Assembly: GCA_016650185.1 (NCBI GenBank)
Contig: JAENWE010000051.1
Coordinates: 1-8,263 of the forward strand
Reading direction: 5' to 3'
DNA from: Vicinamibacteria bacterium
GTDB taxonomy: Bacteria; Acidobacteriota; Vicinamibacteria; Fen-336; JAGNNV01
Length of the DNA: 8,263 nucleotides
The notes beneath the pieces are model-generated. The model searched no databases, was not told the DNA's origin, and saw only the letters and a program-made list of their open reading frames with translations. The position numbers and the translations under genes are program-made. Every line of letters begins with the position of its first letter. The first letter of the stretch is position 1. This document shows, piece by piece, positions 1 to 6,372 of this stretch.

Positions 1-1614
1 GACGGCACCACGTCCGAGGGCGAGTTCTGGGAAAGCCTCAACACCGCCTGCAACCTGAAGCTGCCCGTGGTCTATCTCGTCGAGGACAACGGTTACGCGA
101 TCTCGGTTCCGGTCGAAGTTCAGACGGCGGGGGGAAGCATCAGCAAACTGGTGCGGTCGTTCCCTGACCTCTTGGTCCTGGAGGTCGACGGCTGCGACCC
201 GATCGCCAGTCTCCAGACCATGGGCGAGGCCGTCCGTTACTGCCGCATGCGGAAAGGCCCGGCTCTCGTTCACGCCAAGGTGATCCGGCCCTATTCTCAT
301 TCGCTCTCCGACGACGAGGCCCTGTATCGATCGGCGGCGGAGCGTGCGGCCGAGGTGGAGCGAGATCCTCTGAATTCGTTCCCCACCCGGGCCAGGGCCG
401 CCGACCTGCTGAGCGAGGCCGAACTCGAAGCGGTTCGGGCCGAGGTTGATCGCGGGATTGAGGAAGCCACCGACCGAGCGCTTGTGGCCTCGACCCCGGC
501 CGCGGAAAGCGCTTCGTGGTGGGTGTACTCGTCAATCGATCCCACCTCGCGCGAATTCGATTCGCCGCCCGAATACGGCGACGCCCCGAATCCGAACAAA
601 ACCATGGTCGATCTCCTGAACGCGGCCTACGTGGACGAAATGGCCCGCGATCCCAGGATCGTGGTTTTTGGCGAGGACGTGGCCGACTGCTCGCGCGAAG
701 ACAGCCTCGAGAAGGTCAAGGGGAAGGGCGGCGTCTTCAAGGTCACCCATAACCTCCAGCGCAAGTACGGATCGGACCGCGTATTCAACTCGCCCCTCGC
801 GGAGGCCAACATCATCGGACGCGCCATCGGCATGGCCACGCGTGGCCTCAAGCCCGTGGTCGAGATCCAGTTCTTCGACTACATCTGGCCCGCCTACCAT
901 CAGATCCGCAATGAGCTGTCGCTCATGCGGTGGCGCTCCTCGGGCCACTTCAAGTGCCCGGTGGTAGTGCGCGTGACCTACGGCGGGTATCTCCAGGGCG
1001 GCGCCGTCTATCACTCCCAATGCGGCGAGGTCCTCTTCACCCACATCCCCGGACTGCGGGTGGTCATTCCCAGCAACGCCGAGGACGCGAACGGCCTGCT
1101 CCGCACCGCCATCCGCTGCGACGATCCTGTCATCTTCCTCGAGCACAAGCACCTCTATCGGCAGACCTACAACAAGGGTTCGTATCCCGGACCGAACCAC
1201 ATGGTTCCCTTCGGCAAGGCCCGTGTGGTTCGCGAGGGAGAACACGCGACCATCGTCACCTTCGGCGCGCTGGTCCAGCGTTCCGTGGTGGCGGCCCGAG
1301 ACCTCGAGGAGCAGGGAGTCTCGGTTGAAATCCTCGACCTGCGAACGCTCAATCCCTACGACATGGATTCGATCCAGGCGAGCGTCAAGAAGACGGGCCG
1401 CGTGCTGGTGGCTCACGAAGATCAGATCTCGTTCGGATATGGGGCCGAGATCGCGGCAAGAATCGCCGACGACCTCTTCTCATACCTCGATGCGCCGGTG
1501 AGGCGGCTCGGAGCCCTCGACAATTTCGTCGGCTATCACCCGAACCTCGAGAACGCAACGCTTCCCCAGGTCGCGAACATCAAGGACGCTATCCGGAAGC
1601 TCGTCGAATTCTGA
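1..1614 (+). CDS. Fused alpha/beta 2-oxoacid dehydrogenase E1 component (5' partial)
   Basis: Thiamine-diphosphate-dependent E1 of a 2-oxoacid (pyruvate or branched-chain) dehydrogenase complex; it would decarboxylate the oxoacid and acylate the lipoyl group of E2 in the cytoplasm. The reading frame is open from base 1, so the start lies outside the window; 537 residues are visible. Visible residues 1-30 (DGTTSEGEFW ... VEDNGYAIS) are the second half of the alpha-subunit ThDP motif GDG-x(n)-NN, the first Gly of GDG being off the edge. RPYSHSLSDDEALYR is the alpha-subunit C-terminal loop. After a linker, the beta-type part begins near residue 200 (KTMVDLLNAAYVDEMARDP), with VVFGEDVA, FNSPLAEANIIGRAIGMA, HIPGLRVVIPSNAEDA and EILDLRTLNPYD in family order. 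Alpha and beta on one chain is the arrangement seen in Acidobacteriota and Bacteroidota. Substrate cannot be decided from sequence. The stop overlaps the next start by one base. The interior in-frame GTG at 67 is not the start, because conserved residues precede it. Confidence 0.95.
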   Translation, partial: DGTTSEGEFWESLNTACNLKLPVVYLVEDNGYAISVPVEVQTAGGSISKLVRSFPDLLVLEVDGCDPIASLQTMGEAVRYCRMRKGPALVHAKVIRPYSHSLSDDEALYRSAAERAAEVERDPLNSFPTRARAADLLSEAELEAVRAEVDRGIEEATDRALVASTPAAESASWWVYSSIDPTSREFDSPPEYGDAPNPNKTMVDLLNAAYVDEMARDPRIVVFGEDVADCSREDSLEKVKGKGGVFKVTHNLQRKYGSDRVFNSPLAEANIIGRAIGMATRGLKPVVEIQFFDYIWPAYHQIRNELSLMRWRSSGHFKCPVVVRVTYGGYLQGGAVYHSQCGEVLFTHIPGLRVVIPSNAEDANGLLRTAIRCDDPVIFLEHKHLYRQTYNKGSYPGPNHMVPFGKARVVREGEHATIVTFGALVQRSVVAARDLEEQGVSVEILDLRTLNPYDMDSIQASVKKTGRVLVAHEDQISFGYGAEIAARIADDLFSYLDAPVRRLGALDNFVGYHPNLENATLPQVANIKDAIRKLVEF

Positions 1615-2591
1615 TGCTCTCAGGCGGTCGAAACCGCCGGGCCGTGGTGAGCGCGATCCTGCTGGTCTGGGGGGCGGCCTGGAGCACGCGAGCCTCCCCG
1701 GAAGGACGAGGTCCGAGCCCTTTTGCGCTGGTTCTGGGAACCGCTCAGGATGGAGGGTTGCCTCAGGTCGGGGGAAACGCGGGCCCGGATCGGGCAGCCC
1801 GGCAGGACCCGAAGTTGAAGCGCCTCGTCGCCTCCCTGTTGGTGGTCGATCCAGGATCGGAGGAACGGTTTCTCATCGATGCCACCCCCGACATCCGTGA
1901 ACAGGTGGAAATCGCGGATCGGGTGGCTCCCCAGCCGGGGGCGCTCAGGCGGCCGCCTCTGTTCAGCGCTATCGCGCTGACGCACGCCCACATCGGTCAC
2001 TACACCGGGCTGATGCAATTCGGTCGCGAGGCCTACGGCGCGAATAGCCAGCGGGTCCTCGCTTCGGACCGTATGGCCCGCTTTCTGGAAACCAACGGTC
2101 CGTGGGATCTGCTGGTCAAGCTGAAGCACATTCAGATCGAGCGATTCGTGGCGGACCAGCCCGTGAGGCTGAACGCGCGTCTGACGATCACACCCGTCGC
2201 GGTGCCCCATCGGGACGAATACAGCGATACGTATGGCTTCATTGTGAGCGGCCCCTCACGAAAGCTCCTCTGGCTTCCCGACATCGACAAGTGGGAGAAA
2301 TGGGACCGGCGAATCGAAGAGGTCATCGCTTCGGTCGACATCGCGTACCTCGATGGCTCATTCTTCGACACGGGTGAAGTTCCGGGCCGCGCGATGGCGG
2401 AGATTCCGCACCCCTTCGTTGCCGAGTCGCTGACGCGCTTCGCGGCGCTTCCCGCGAAAGAGCGGGCCAAGATCGTCTTCATGCATTTGAATCACACCAA
2501 CCCCGCGGCCACACCAGATTCTGCCGCGCAGCGTGCGATTGAAAAGGCGGGAATGCGGGTAGCTCGGGAAGGCGAACGGCAGCCGCTGTAG
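1614..2591 (+). CDS. Exported MBL-fold metallo-hydrolase, PqqB-like
   Basis: A 325-residue metallo-beta-lactamase-fold protein. Residues 1-28 look like a signal peptide (basic RNRR, hydrophobic VVSAILLVWGAAW, then STRAS), so it is probably exported. The mature start LVLGTAQDGGLPQVGG matches the PqqB-type opening (VLGSAAGGGFPQ). Likely metal ligands: H124, H126 and H129 in THAHIGHYTGL, H199 in VPHRDEYSDTYG, D223 in LPDIDKW, and H291/H294 in MHLNHTNP. The usual Asp of HxHxDH is Gly128. True PqqB is cytoplasmic and sits with other pqq genes; none is visible here, so a PQQ role is not supported and the substrate is unknown. ATG at 1614 overlaps the E1 stop (TGATG), implying translational coupling, although the two products would act in different compartments. 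The stop is 8 bases from the converging kinase stop, with no terminator hairpin visible in the gap. Confidence 0.88.
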   Translation: MLSGGRNRRAVVSAILLVWGAAWSTRASPEGRGPSPFALVLGTAQDGGLPQVGGNAGPDRAARQDPKLKRLVASLLVVDPGSEERFLIDATPDIREQVEIADRVAPQPGALRRPPLFSAIALTHAHIGHYTGLMQFGREAYGANSQRVLASDRMARFLETNGPWDLLVKLKHIQIERFVADQPVRLNARLTITPVAVPHRDEYSDTYGFIVSGPSRKLLWLPDIDKWEKWDRRIEEVIASVDIAYLDGSFFDTGEVPGRAMAEIPHPFVAESLTRFAALPAKERAKIVFMHLNHTNPAATPDSAAQRAIEKAGMRVAREGERQPL

Positions 2592-2599
2592 GTCTTCCC

Positions 2600-3913
2600 T
2601 CAGGCGCGCTTCAGCGAGAACGTGAAGCGGGTCGGGCCGCCTTTGGGAGCACTCAGGGAAAACGGGGCGCGGTGGTGGACCAGGATCTCGCGCACCAGGG
2701 TCAGTCCGAGTCCACGGCCGTCGGCCTTGGTGGAGAAGAACGGCGTGAAGAGACGAGCCTGGACGTCGTCGTCAATTCCAATAGACGTGTTTTCGACCAG
2801 GACATCTACCTGCTCGCCGGCAAGGGTCGCCCGGACGCAAACGCGCCCTGACGTACCCGCCGCCTCGATCGCGTTCTTGGCGATGTTCAAGAATGCCTGC
2901 TCGAGTTGCGCGCGATCGGCCCAGACCAGCGGCAGATCCTCCGCGACTTCGATGGACCATTCCACATGGACCTTTTCCGCCGAAGCCCGAAGCAGCATCG
3001 AGGCGCCGCGCAGCACGGCCGAAAGATCACAGGGCTGAAGTCGCGGCTCGGGCAGGCGCACCACCTCCGCCAGGTCGCGGACGAAACCATTCAGAGTTGA
3101 AAGACGCCCGAGACACACGCTCACCGCCTCCTCGAAGTCGCCCCGATCCGCATCGGGAAGGTGACGCGAATACGCGAGGCTCGACTGAAGCAACGAACCG
3201 GAGGCGGCCACCGAGTTCCCCACCTCATGCGCCACCATGCGAATCAGCTTTTCGTAGGCGGCCTTTTCCGCGGCGCGGACTTCCTCGGTCATTTCTTCAA
3301 GGAGCAGGAAGCGTCGCTCGTGGCCGCGATCGGAGAACCGGCTGGAGACAATCCGGATCTTGCCGCCGTCGCCGGTGGTGTGGGTGCGCGCGCGCGCGGC
3401 CGCAGCCGCGACCAGATCGGCGCCGAGCGGGCCCGGCGCTTGAGAGAGTTGAAGCCCCCGCGTCTCCTCGGCGCGTGTTCCCAGCATCCGGGCGGCGGCC
3501 GGGTTGACAACGTCGATGCGGCCATCGAAGTCGAGAATGACGATGCCGGAAGGCGACGCCTGAATGACCTCGTTCAGGAAGTGGTGCTGTTCGCGAAGCT
3601 TGGTTCGCTCATCCCGTAGATCGTCGGCCAGGCGGTTGTAGAGCGACACCAGACGATCCAGCTCCGGCCGCCCGGTTTCGATGAAGCGCGTGGTGAATTC
3701 CTGCTCGTCGAGAAAGCGGGCGCCTTCGGCCAGGAGATCGAGGTTCGCAAAAAGACCGCGGACCAGTCGGAAGCCCACCAGCAGCGAGCCCACGAAGAAG
3801 GCCTCGGCCGCGATGAGCCACCACCGGTTCTCCACAATCCTGGGAACGACCAGCGCCGCGAGAGCAACATGCAGGATGGCAACGTAGAGGAGGAAGCGGT
3901 TCTTGAAGGTCAA
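2600..3913 (-). CDS. Membrane sensor histidine kinase, NtrY-like (TM-TM-HAMP-PAS-HisKA-HATPase)
   Basis: A 437-residue inner-membrane kinase that would autophosphorylate and pass phosphate to a response regulator. Layout: TM1 about 7-24, very short outer loop, TM2 about 31-52, HAMP-like linker to about 108, PAS about 112-175 (SGIVILDFDGRIDVVNPAAARML), HisKA with phosphoacceptor H229 in RMVAHEVGNS, then HATPase_c with N box NIAKNAIEA (343-351), F box FTPFFSTK and G2 box GRGLGLTLV. The G1 box reads VENTSIGI where DNGxGI is usual, so the expected Asp is Asn375. The H box with HEVxNSV is typical of the NtrY-like group paired with NtrC-type sigma-54 activators. The start is TTG at 3911-3913; no in-frame ATG lies near it and TM1 follows at once. 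The gene ends tail-to-tail with the MBL gene. Its upstream neighbour, 15 bases away, is only the C-terminal scrap of a regulator. Confidence 0.92.
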   Translation of the reverse strand: MTFKNRFLLYVAILHVALAALVVPRIVENRWWLIAAEAFFVGSLLVGFRLVRGLFANLDLLAEGARFLDEQEFTTRFIETGRPELDRLVSLYNRLADDLRDERTKLREQHHFLNEVIQASPSGIVILDFDGRIDVVNPAAARMLGTRAEETRGLQLSQAPGPLGADLVAAAAARARTHTTGDGGKIRIVSSRFSDRGHERRFLLLEEMTEEVRAAEKAAYEKLIRMVAHEVGNSVAASGSLLQSSLAYSRHLPDADRGDFEEAVSVCLGRLSTLNGFVRDLAEVVRLPEPRLQPCDLSAVLRGASMLLRASAEKVHVEWSIEVAEDLPLVWADRAQLEQAFLNIAKNAIEAAGTSGRVCVRATLAGEQVDVLVENTSIGIDDDVQARLFTPFFSTKADGRGLGLTLVREILVHHRAPFSLSAPKGGPTRFTFSLKRA

Positions 3914-3928
3914 AGTCGCCGGTTCCGT

Positions 3929-4087
3929 TCAGACCGTGATGGCGTGCTTCTCGATCCGTCGATAGAGAGCGGGCCAGCTCATGCCCACAGACTCTGCCAC
4001 ACGGGTCCGGTCCCACCTACGCCGTGCTGGTCGAGTCCGTACTCGAGACGAAAGTCCACAAATGGGGCAAACGCCGGGAAAGTTCAT
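3929..4087 (-). pseudogene. Remnant of an NtrC-type response regulator: C-terminal Fis-like HTH only
   Basis: A 52-codon frame from ATG 4087 to TGA 3929, too short to be listed by usual ORF finders. Its last ~30 residues read RWDRTRVAESVGMSWPALYR followed by RIEKHAITV. This is the Fis-type DNA-binding helix-turn-helix that ends sigma-54 activators (compare the family pattern nWnktrAAelLGisr-tLYrrlkk-gi). Receiver and AAA+ domains are absent. Upstream residues MNFPGVCPICGLSSRVRTR contain one CPIC knuckle and resemble no regulator domain; the frame is open back to a TGA near 4174-4176. The spacing to the kinase (15 bases) is that of a two-component operon, so the scrap is probably the end of the kinase's partner after a deletion. 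A genuine small DNA-binding protein with a zinc knuckle is a less likely alternative. Confidence 0.6.
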
Positions 4088-4463
4088 GGTGAATCCTGCG
4101 GCTACTCGCTCGGGCTCGGACCGTTGCGACCAGGCTCCTCCGCCGCAGTCACATCTCCTCCAGGCTGGTGTTCAACGAAAACGGGGCCCAGGAAACCGGC
4201 GGCATCGGGATCCGGGTAATGCGGCTCGACGGCGATCGCACGCCGCATCCGCTGTTCCCGAAGCCAGCGGGCGAGCTGCACGACCAGTTGTCCCGGGTCT
4301 CACACGCCGGCCCTCTGGTCCCCATCCTCAACGCCTGCGGCGCCTTCCTTCGATGTCCTCGTTTTGAATCCCGGCCCATCATGGTGACGGTCACCCATCG
4401 CTCATCCAACATCCAGGAGCCCGTGGTGAAACGCTGCCGTCGCACCGAGGCGGCCCATCGACC
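4088..4463. other. Gene-poor stretch between regulator remnant and msrA
   Basis: No convincing gene, RNA or terminator is seen over this 376-base interval. Frames on both strands are arginine- and proline-rich and lack recognisable motifs, apart from the short plus-strand stretch described separately at 4141-4290. It may be a deletion scar replacing the body of the response-regulator gene whose end lies at 3929. Confidence 0.5.
4141..4290 (+). pseudogene. Possible fragment of a TolB/WD40-like beta-propeller protein
   Basis: In the plus frame containing 4165, the translation includes RLVFNENGAQETG, then IRVMRLDGDRTPHPLF and KPAGELHDQLS. This resembles a propeller blade of kinase-associated or S9-peptidase-like TolB repeats in Acidobacteriota (family style: LVF.E...ETG.DIWVLPLDGDRKP.PFL.TP..E...QFSPDG). 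The expected SPDGRWIAY does not follow in any frame, and there is no start or continuation. If real, it is a gene scrap only. The resemblance was judged by eye over about 45 residues. Confidence 0.25.
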
Positions 4464-5078
4464 TCAACATCCGGGCGGACAGGAAGCTCCGGTACCGCAC
4501 CGACCGCAGTAACCGTTCGGGTTCTTGGCCAGATGCTGCTGGTGATAGTCCTCGGCGTAGTAGAAGGCCGGCGCGTCGAGCACTTCGGTGGTGACCTCGC
4601 CTCGTCCCGCGGCCGCCAGTGCGTTGGCGTAGGCCGCCTTCATGGACACGGCTGTCGCCTTCTGAGCTTCAGAAAAGGCGTAGATGCCTGAGCGGTACTG
4701 CGTCCCCACGTCGTCCCCCGGTTCTATGCCCTGGGTCGGATCATGCGACTCGAAGAAGACCTTGACCAGAGTTTCGTAAGGGACCACCTTGGGGTCAAAA
4801 ACGACCAGAACCACTTCATTGTGCCCGGTGCGCCCCGAGCACACCTCCCGATAGGAGGGGTTCGTGGTAAACCCGGCGGCGTAGCCGACCGCGGTGCTGA
4901 ACACGCCCGTCATCTCCCAGAACTGTTTCTCGGCTCTCCAGAAGCAGCCGAGACCAAAGAGGGCCCGCTCCAGATGACTGGGAAAAGGACCGGCAAGCGG
5001 TGTCCCCAGCACGAAGTGCGAAAGCGGAACCTCCATTTCCTGGTCGCGCCCGGGAAGGGCGTTATCCGATGCGGGCAT
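4464..5078 (-). CDS. msrA: Peptide-methionine (S)-S-oxide reductase MsrA
   Basis: Reduces methionine S-sulfoxide in oxidised proteins, normally recycled by thioredoxin. The product is 204 residues. Catalytic Cys45 lies in FGLGCFWRAEKQFW; other conserved blocks are VGYAAGF, YREVCSGRTGHNEVV, HDPTQGIEPGDDVGTQYRSG, and YYAEDYHQQHLAKNPNGYCG with the resolving Cys191 region. The start is set at ATG 5078 because the N-terminus NALPGRDQEMEVP matches the ALPGR-x-PM-V opening of long-form MsrA such as the E. coli enzyme. The frame is open to 5336, but the extra 86 residues are proline/arginine-rich and unlike the family. No strong Shine-Dalgarno is visible at 5078. Oddities: GCFWRAE where GCFWGAE is usual, and four Cys in the last 14 residues (C191, C194, C200, C204). 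Confidence 0.95.
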   Translation of the reverse strand: MPASDNALPGRDQEMEVPLSHFVLGTPLAGPFPSHLERALFGLGCFWRAEKQFWEMTGVFSTAVGYAAGFTTNPSYREVCSGRTGHNEVVLVVFDPKVVPYETLVKVFFESHDPTQGIEPGDDVGTQYRSGIYAFSEAQKATAVSMKAAYANALAAAGRGEVTTEVLDAPAFYYAEDYHQQHLAKNPNGYCGRCGTGASCPPGC

Positions 5079-5205
5079 CTTGCGAGGGAGACAAAAACAT
5101 GGCTTTGGATGAGACTTCCCAACTCGTGGTTGCTGAACGGATCCGCTGATGATACGTGATTGCCCTTCCACGTTCCGGCGGGGCTCACCGGCTGGAGGGC
5201 GCGGC

Positions 5206-5223
5206 GACCCGCCGGGGCGGGTC
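5206..5223. repeat. Perfect inverted repeat GACCCGCC/GGCGGGTC
   Basis: Arms 5206-5213 and 5216-5223 are perfect reverse complements around GG; realistically a 7-bp stem with a 4-base loop. There is no T-run after it on either strand, so a standard intrinsic terminator is not supported. It lies about 130 bases upstream of the msrA start. Confidence 0.5.
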
Positions 5224-5294
5224 TTCTGGCGCGACGGCGGGTTGCGACGACCAAACGGCTGATTGGCGCACGATTCCGGAGAGTGATTCAAGGG

Positions 5295-5316
5295 CCCGGC
5301 CCTCGCGAGGGCTGGG
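5295..5316. repeat. 14-bp perfect palindrome within a longer hairpin, downstream of the small hypothetical gene
   Basis: GCCCTCGCGAGGGC at 5299-5312 is a perfect palindrome. The pairing extends outward by one G-T and three C-G pairs to 5295/5316. It sits 36-57 bases past the stop of the minus-strand gene at 5352, where a terminator could be expected, but no U-tract follows. It could be a terminator stem without a tail, a protein-binding palindrome, or chance in GC-rich DNA. Confidence 0.4.
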
Positions 5317-5351
5317 GCACCGTGCCGCGCCGACACCTCCGGCGTCTCTGT

Positions 5352-5849
5352 TCAACTCGACCACGGGCGGTATCCGCCGAGAGGCCCCGTGTGGTCAGGC
5401 TCGACCGCCGGCGGTGGGGACACGTTCGTGGCCAACCGGCACACCAGCGACAGCGGGTCCATGTCAACCGCGACCGTCCGATCGCGGTACGCTTCTTCAG
5501 GATGATGCGCCTTGTCGACTGCCGGAGTTACTTCCGGCAGGGCCGCCTGGCGGCGCTCGAGCTTGGCCGTAGCACCTCTCGCTTTTTTCCTCTCCTGCCG
5601 TCGGGCACGCTCCTCGATCGACAACCCGAATTCGGGCTGCGCGCGCCCGAACCTCTTCTGGTACAGCTCCTCGATGAAGACCGGCAGCGGGAGCTGCCAA
5701 TGCTCCCGGCGGTGATTGTCGAGGCTGCCGAGCTTCTTCGGGTTCATCCCCAAATCACGAGCCATCTGCACCTTCGCATGAGAGAGGTGATGCCGTGTCC
5801 GAGCGTCGATCCATGCCCCCTGGCCGTCTGCAATCCGCTTTTTCTTCAC
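5352..5849 (-). CDS. Small conserved hypothetical protein
   Basis: 165 residues from a GTG start. The first ~95 residues look like a widespread small bacterial protein I recall only as hypothetical: WIDARTRHHLSHAKVQMARD, LGMNPKKLGSLDNHR, then WQLPLPVFIEELYQKRFG and a charged helix SIEERARRQERKKA. It is soluble and basic, with no signal peptide or membrane segment. The AKVQMARDLGMNPKKLG part could form a helix-turn-helix-like pair, but no function is assigned. The start is chosen because AAGGAG lies 7 bases before GTG 5849 and conserved residues begin just after. The last ~65 residues (from about PEVTPAVDKAHH) are not part of the family as I know it and may be read-through past a lost stop. 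The GTG lies one base after the stop of the truncated-kinase frame (TGA-C-GTG), so translation is probably coupled to it. Confidence 0.75.
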   Translation of the reverse strand: MKKKRIADGQGAWIDARTRHHLSHAKVQMARDLGMNPKKLGSLDNHRREHWQLPLPVFIEELYQKRFGRAQPEFGLSIEERARRQERKKARGATAKLERRQAALPEVTPAVDKAHHPEEAYRDRTVAVDMDPLSLVCRLATNVSPPPAVEPDHTGPLGGYRPWSS

Positions 5850-5850
5850 G

Positions 5851-6372
5851 TCAGGTCTCCTTGTACCCCTCCGCCGCCCGCCAGGAAAGGCAAGCCGAAA
5901 ACGCCGCAGCATCCATTTCAGTGTCAGACTTCGAAAAGCGCCGCCAGTCCTTCGCAGCCTCGGGCGGGGCCTCGATGGCGAGCCCCCCCATCGGCGCGAC
6001 GTTCCACCCGGAGTTGCGACAGCCATCCCCGGAGCTCGCTCGGGGGAGGGAGTCGGCCTCGTTCGGCCTCGGGAACCGGACCAATGCCAAAGGCGCCAGC
6101 CTGGAGTGTCGCCGCGGCCCCCAGCTCGCCGAAGGGAGCGCCCCCGCCCTCGTCGGCGGCGGCCACGAGAGCAGCAGCGTCGCTGCATCTTCCCGGGCTT
6201 CCAGCAGGCCATCGGAGGCATAGGGCTCGAGGGCTGACGAATGGGTCGCGGAGCACACTTCCTCGTCGCCGACGGTGGTGGCGATCGGCTCGGCTTTGTC
6301 GCCCGACTCGTCGATCCAGGTCTGAAGCGTGATCGTTCGGTCTTGCAGATCGCCGAGGGCGTAGCCATCGGG
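5851..6372 (-). other. Unrecognised in-frame tail after the kinase breakpoint
   Basis: Directly after HRDLKPSNV the frame stays open for about 170 codons with strongly GC-ending codons. It begins PDGYALGDLQDRTITLQTW, followed by TTVGDEEVCSATHSSALEPY and SDGLLEAREDAATLLL, then becomes Pro/Arg/Ser-rich and ends EGYKET. No kinase motif, repeat or membrane segment is visible, and I do not recognise a family. The first ~70 codons look coding in this frame. From about 6190 on, another minus-strand frame (5924-6256, ALVAAADEGGG...) is equally plausible, so a frameshift inside an older gene fragment is possible. Confidence 0.4.
5857..5862 (-). promoter_or_regulatory. Shine-Dalgarno AAGGAG for the small hypothetical gene
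   Basis: CTCCTT on the plus strand reads AAGGAG on the minus strand, 7 bases before the GTG at 5849-5847. It decides this start over upstream in-frame codons in an arginine-rich, non-coding-looking stretch. The motif lies within the last codons of the preceding frame. Confidence 0.75.

Larger units (their letters stand above)
5079..5351. other. Intergenic stretch upstream of msrA with two GC-rich hairpins
   Basis: 273 bases between the small hypothetical gene and msrA, both on the minus strand. It should hold the msrA promoter, but no clear -35/-10 pair could be picked. It contains two inverted repeats described separately (5206-5223 and 5295-5316). The frames crossing it are low-complexity Pro/Arg/Gly translations and are not considered coding. 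Confidence 0.5.

Noticed and set aside
532..1416. 294-codon open frame on the minus strand inside the E1 gene
   Set aside because: Antisense shadow of a clearly conserved gene; its translation has no recognisable motif and its openness follows from GC-rich codon bias.
5079..5336. N-terminal extension of msrA back to 5336
   Set aside because: The extra 86 residues are Pro/Arg-rich and unlike MsrA. The ALPGR opening at 5078 matches the family N-terminus.
5160..6332. 390-codon open frame on the plus strand
   Set aside because: Translation is Arg/Pro/Ser-rich low-complexity. It lies antisense to the small conserved gene and the kinase tail, whose strand has SDs and family motifs.
5352..6368. 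Long minus-strand frame (338 codons) containing the small conserved gene
   Set aside because: Residues before the GTG at 5849 are extremely Arg/Pro-rich with no homology, and the SD directly precedes 5849.
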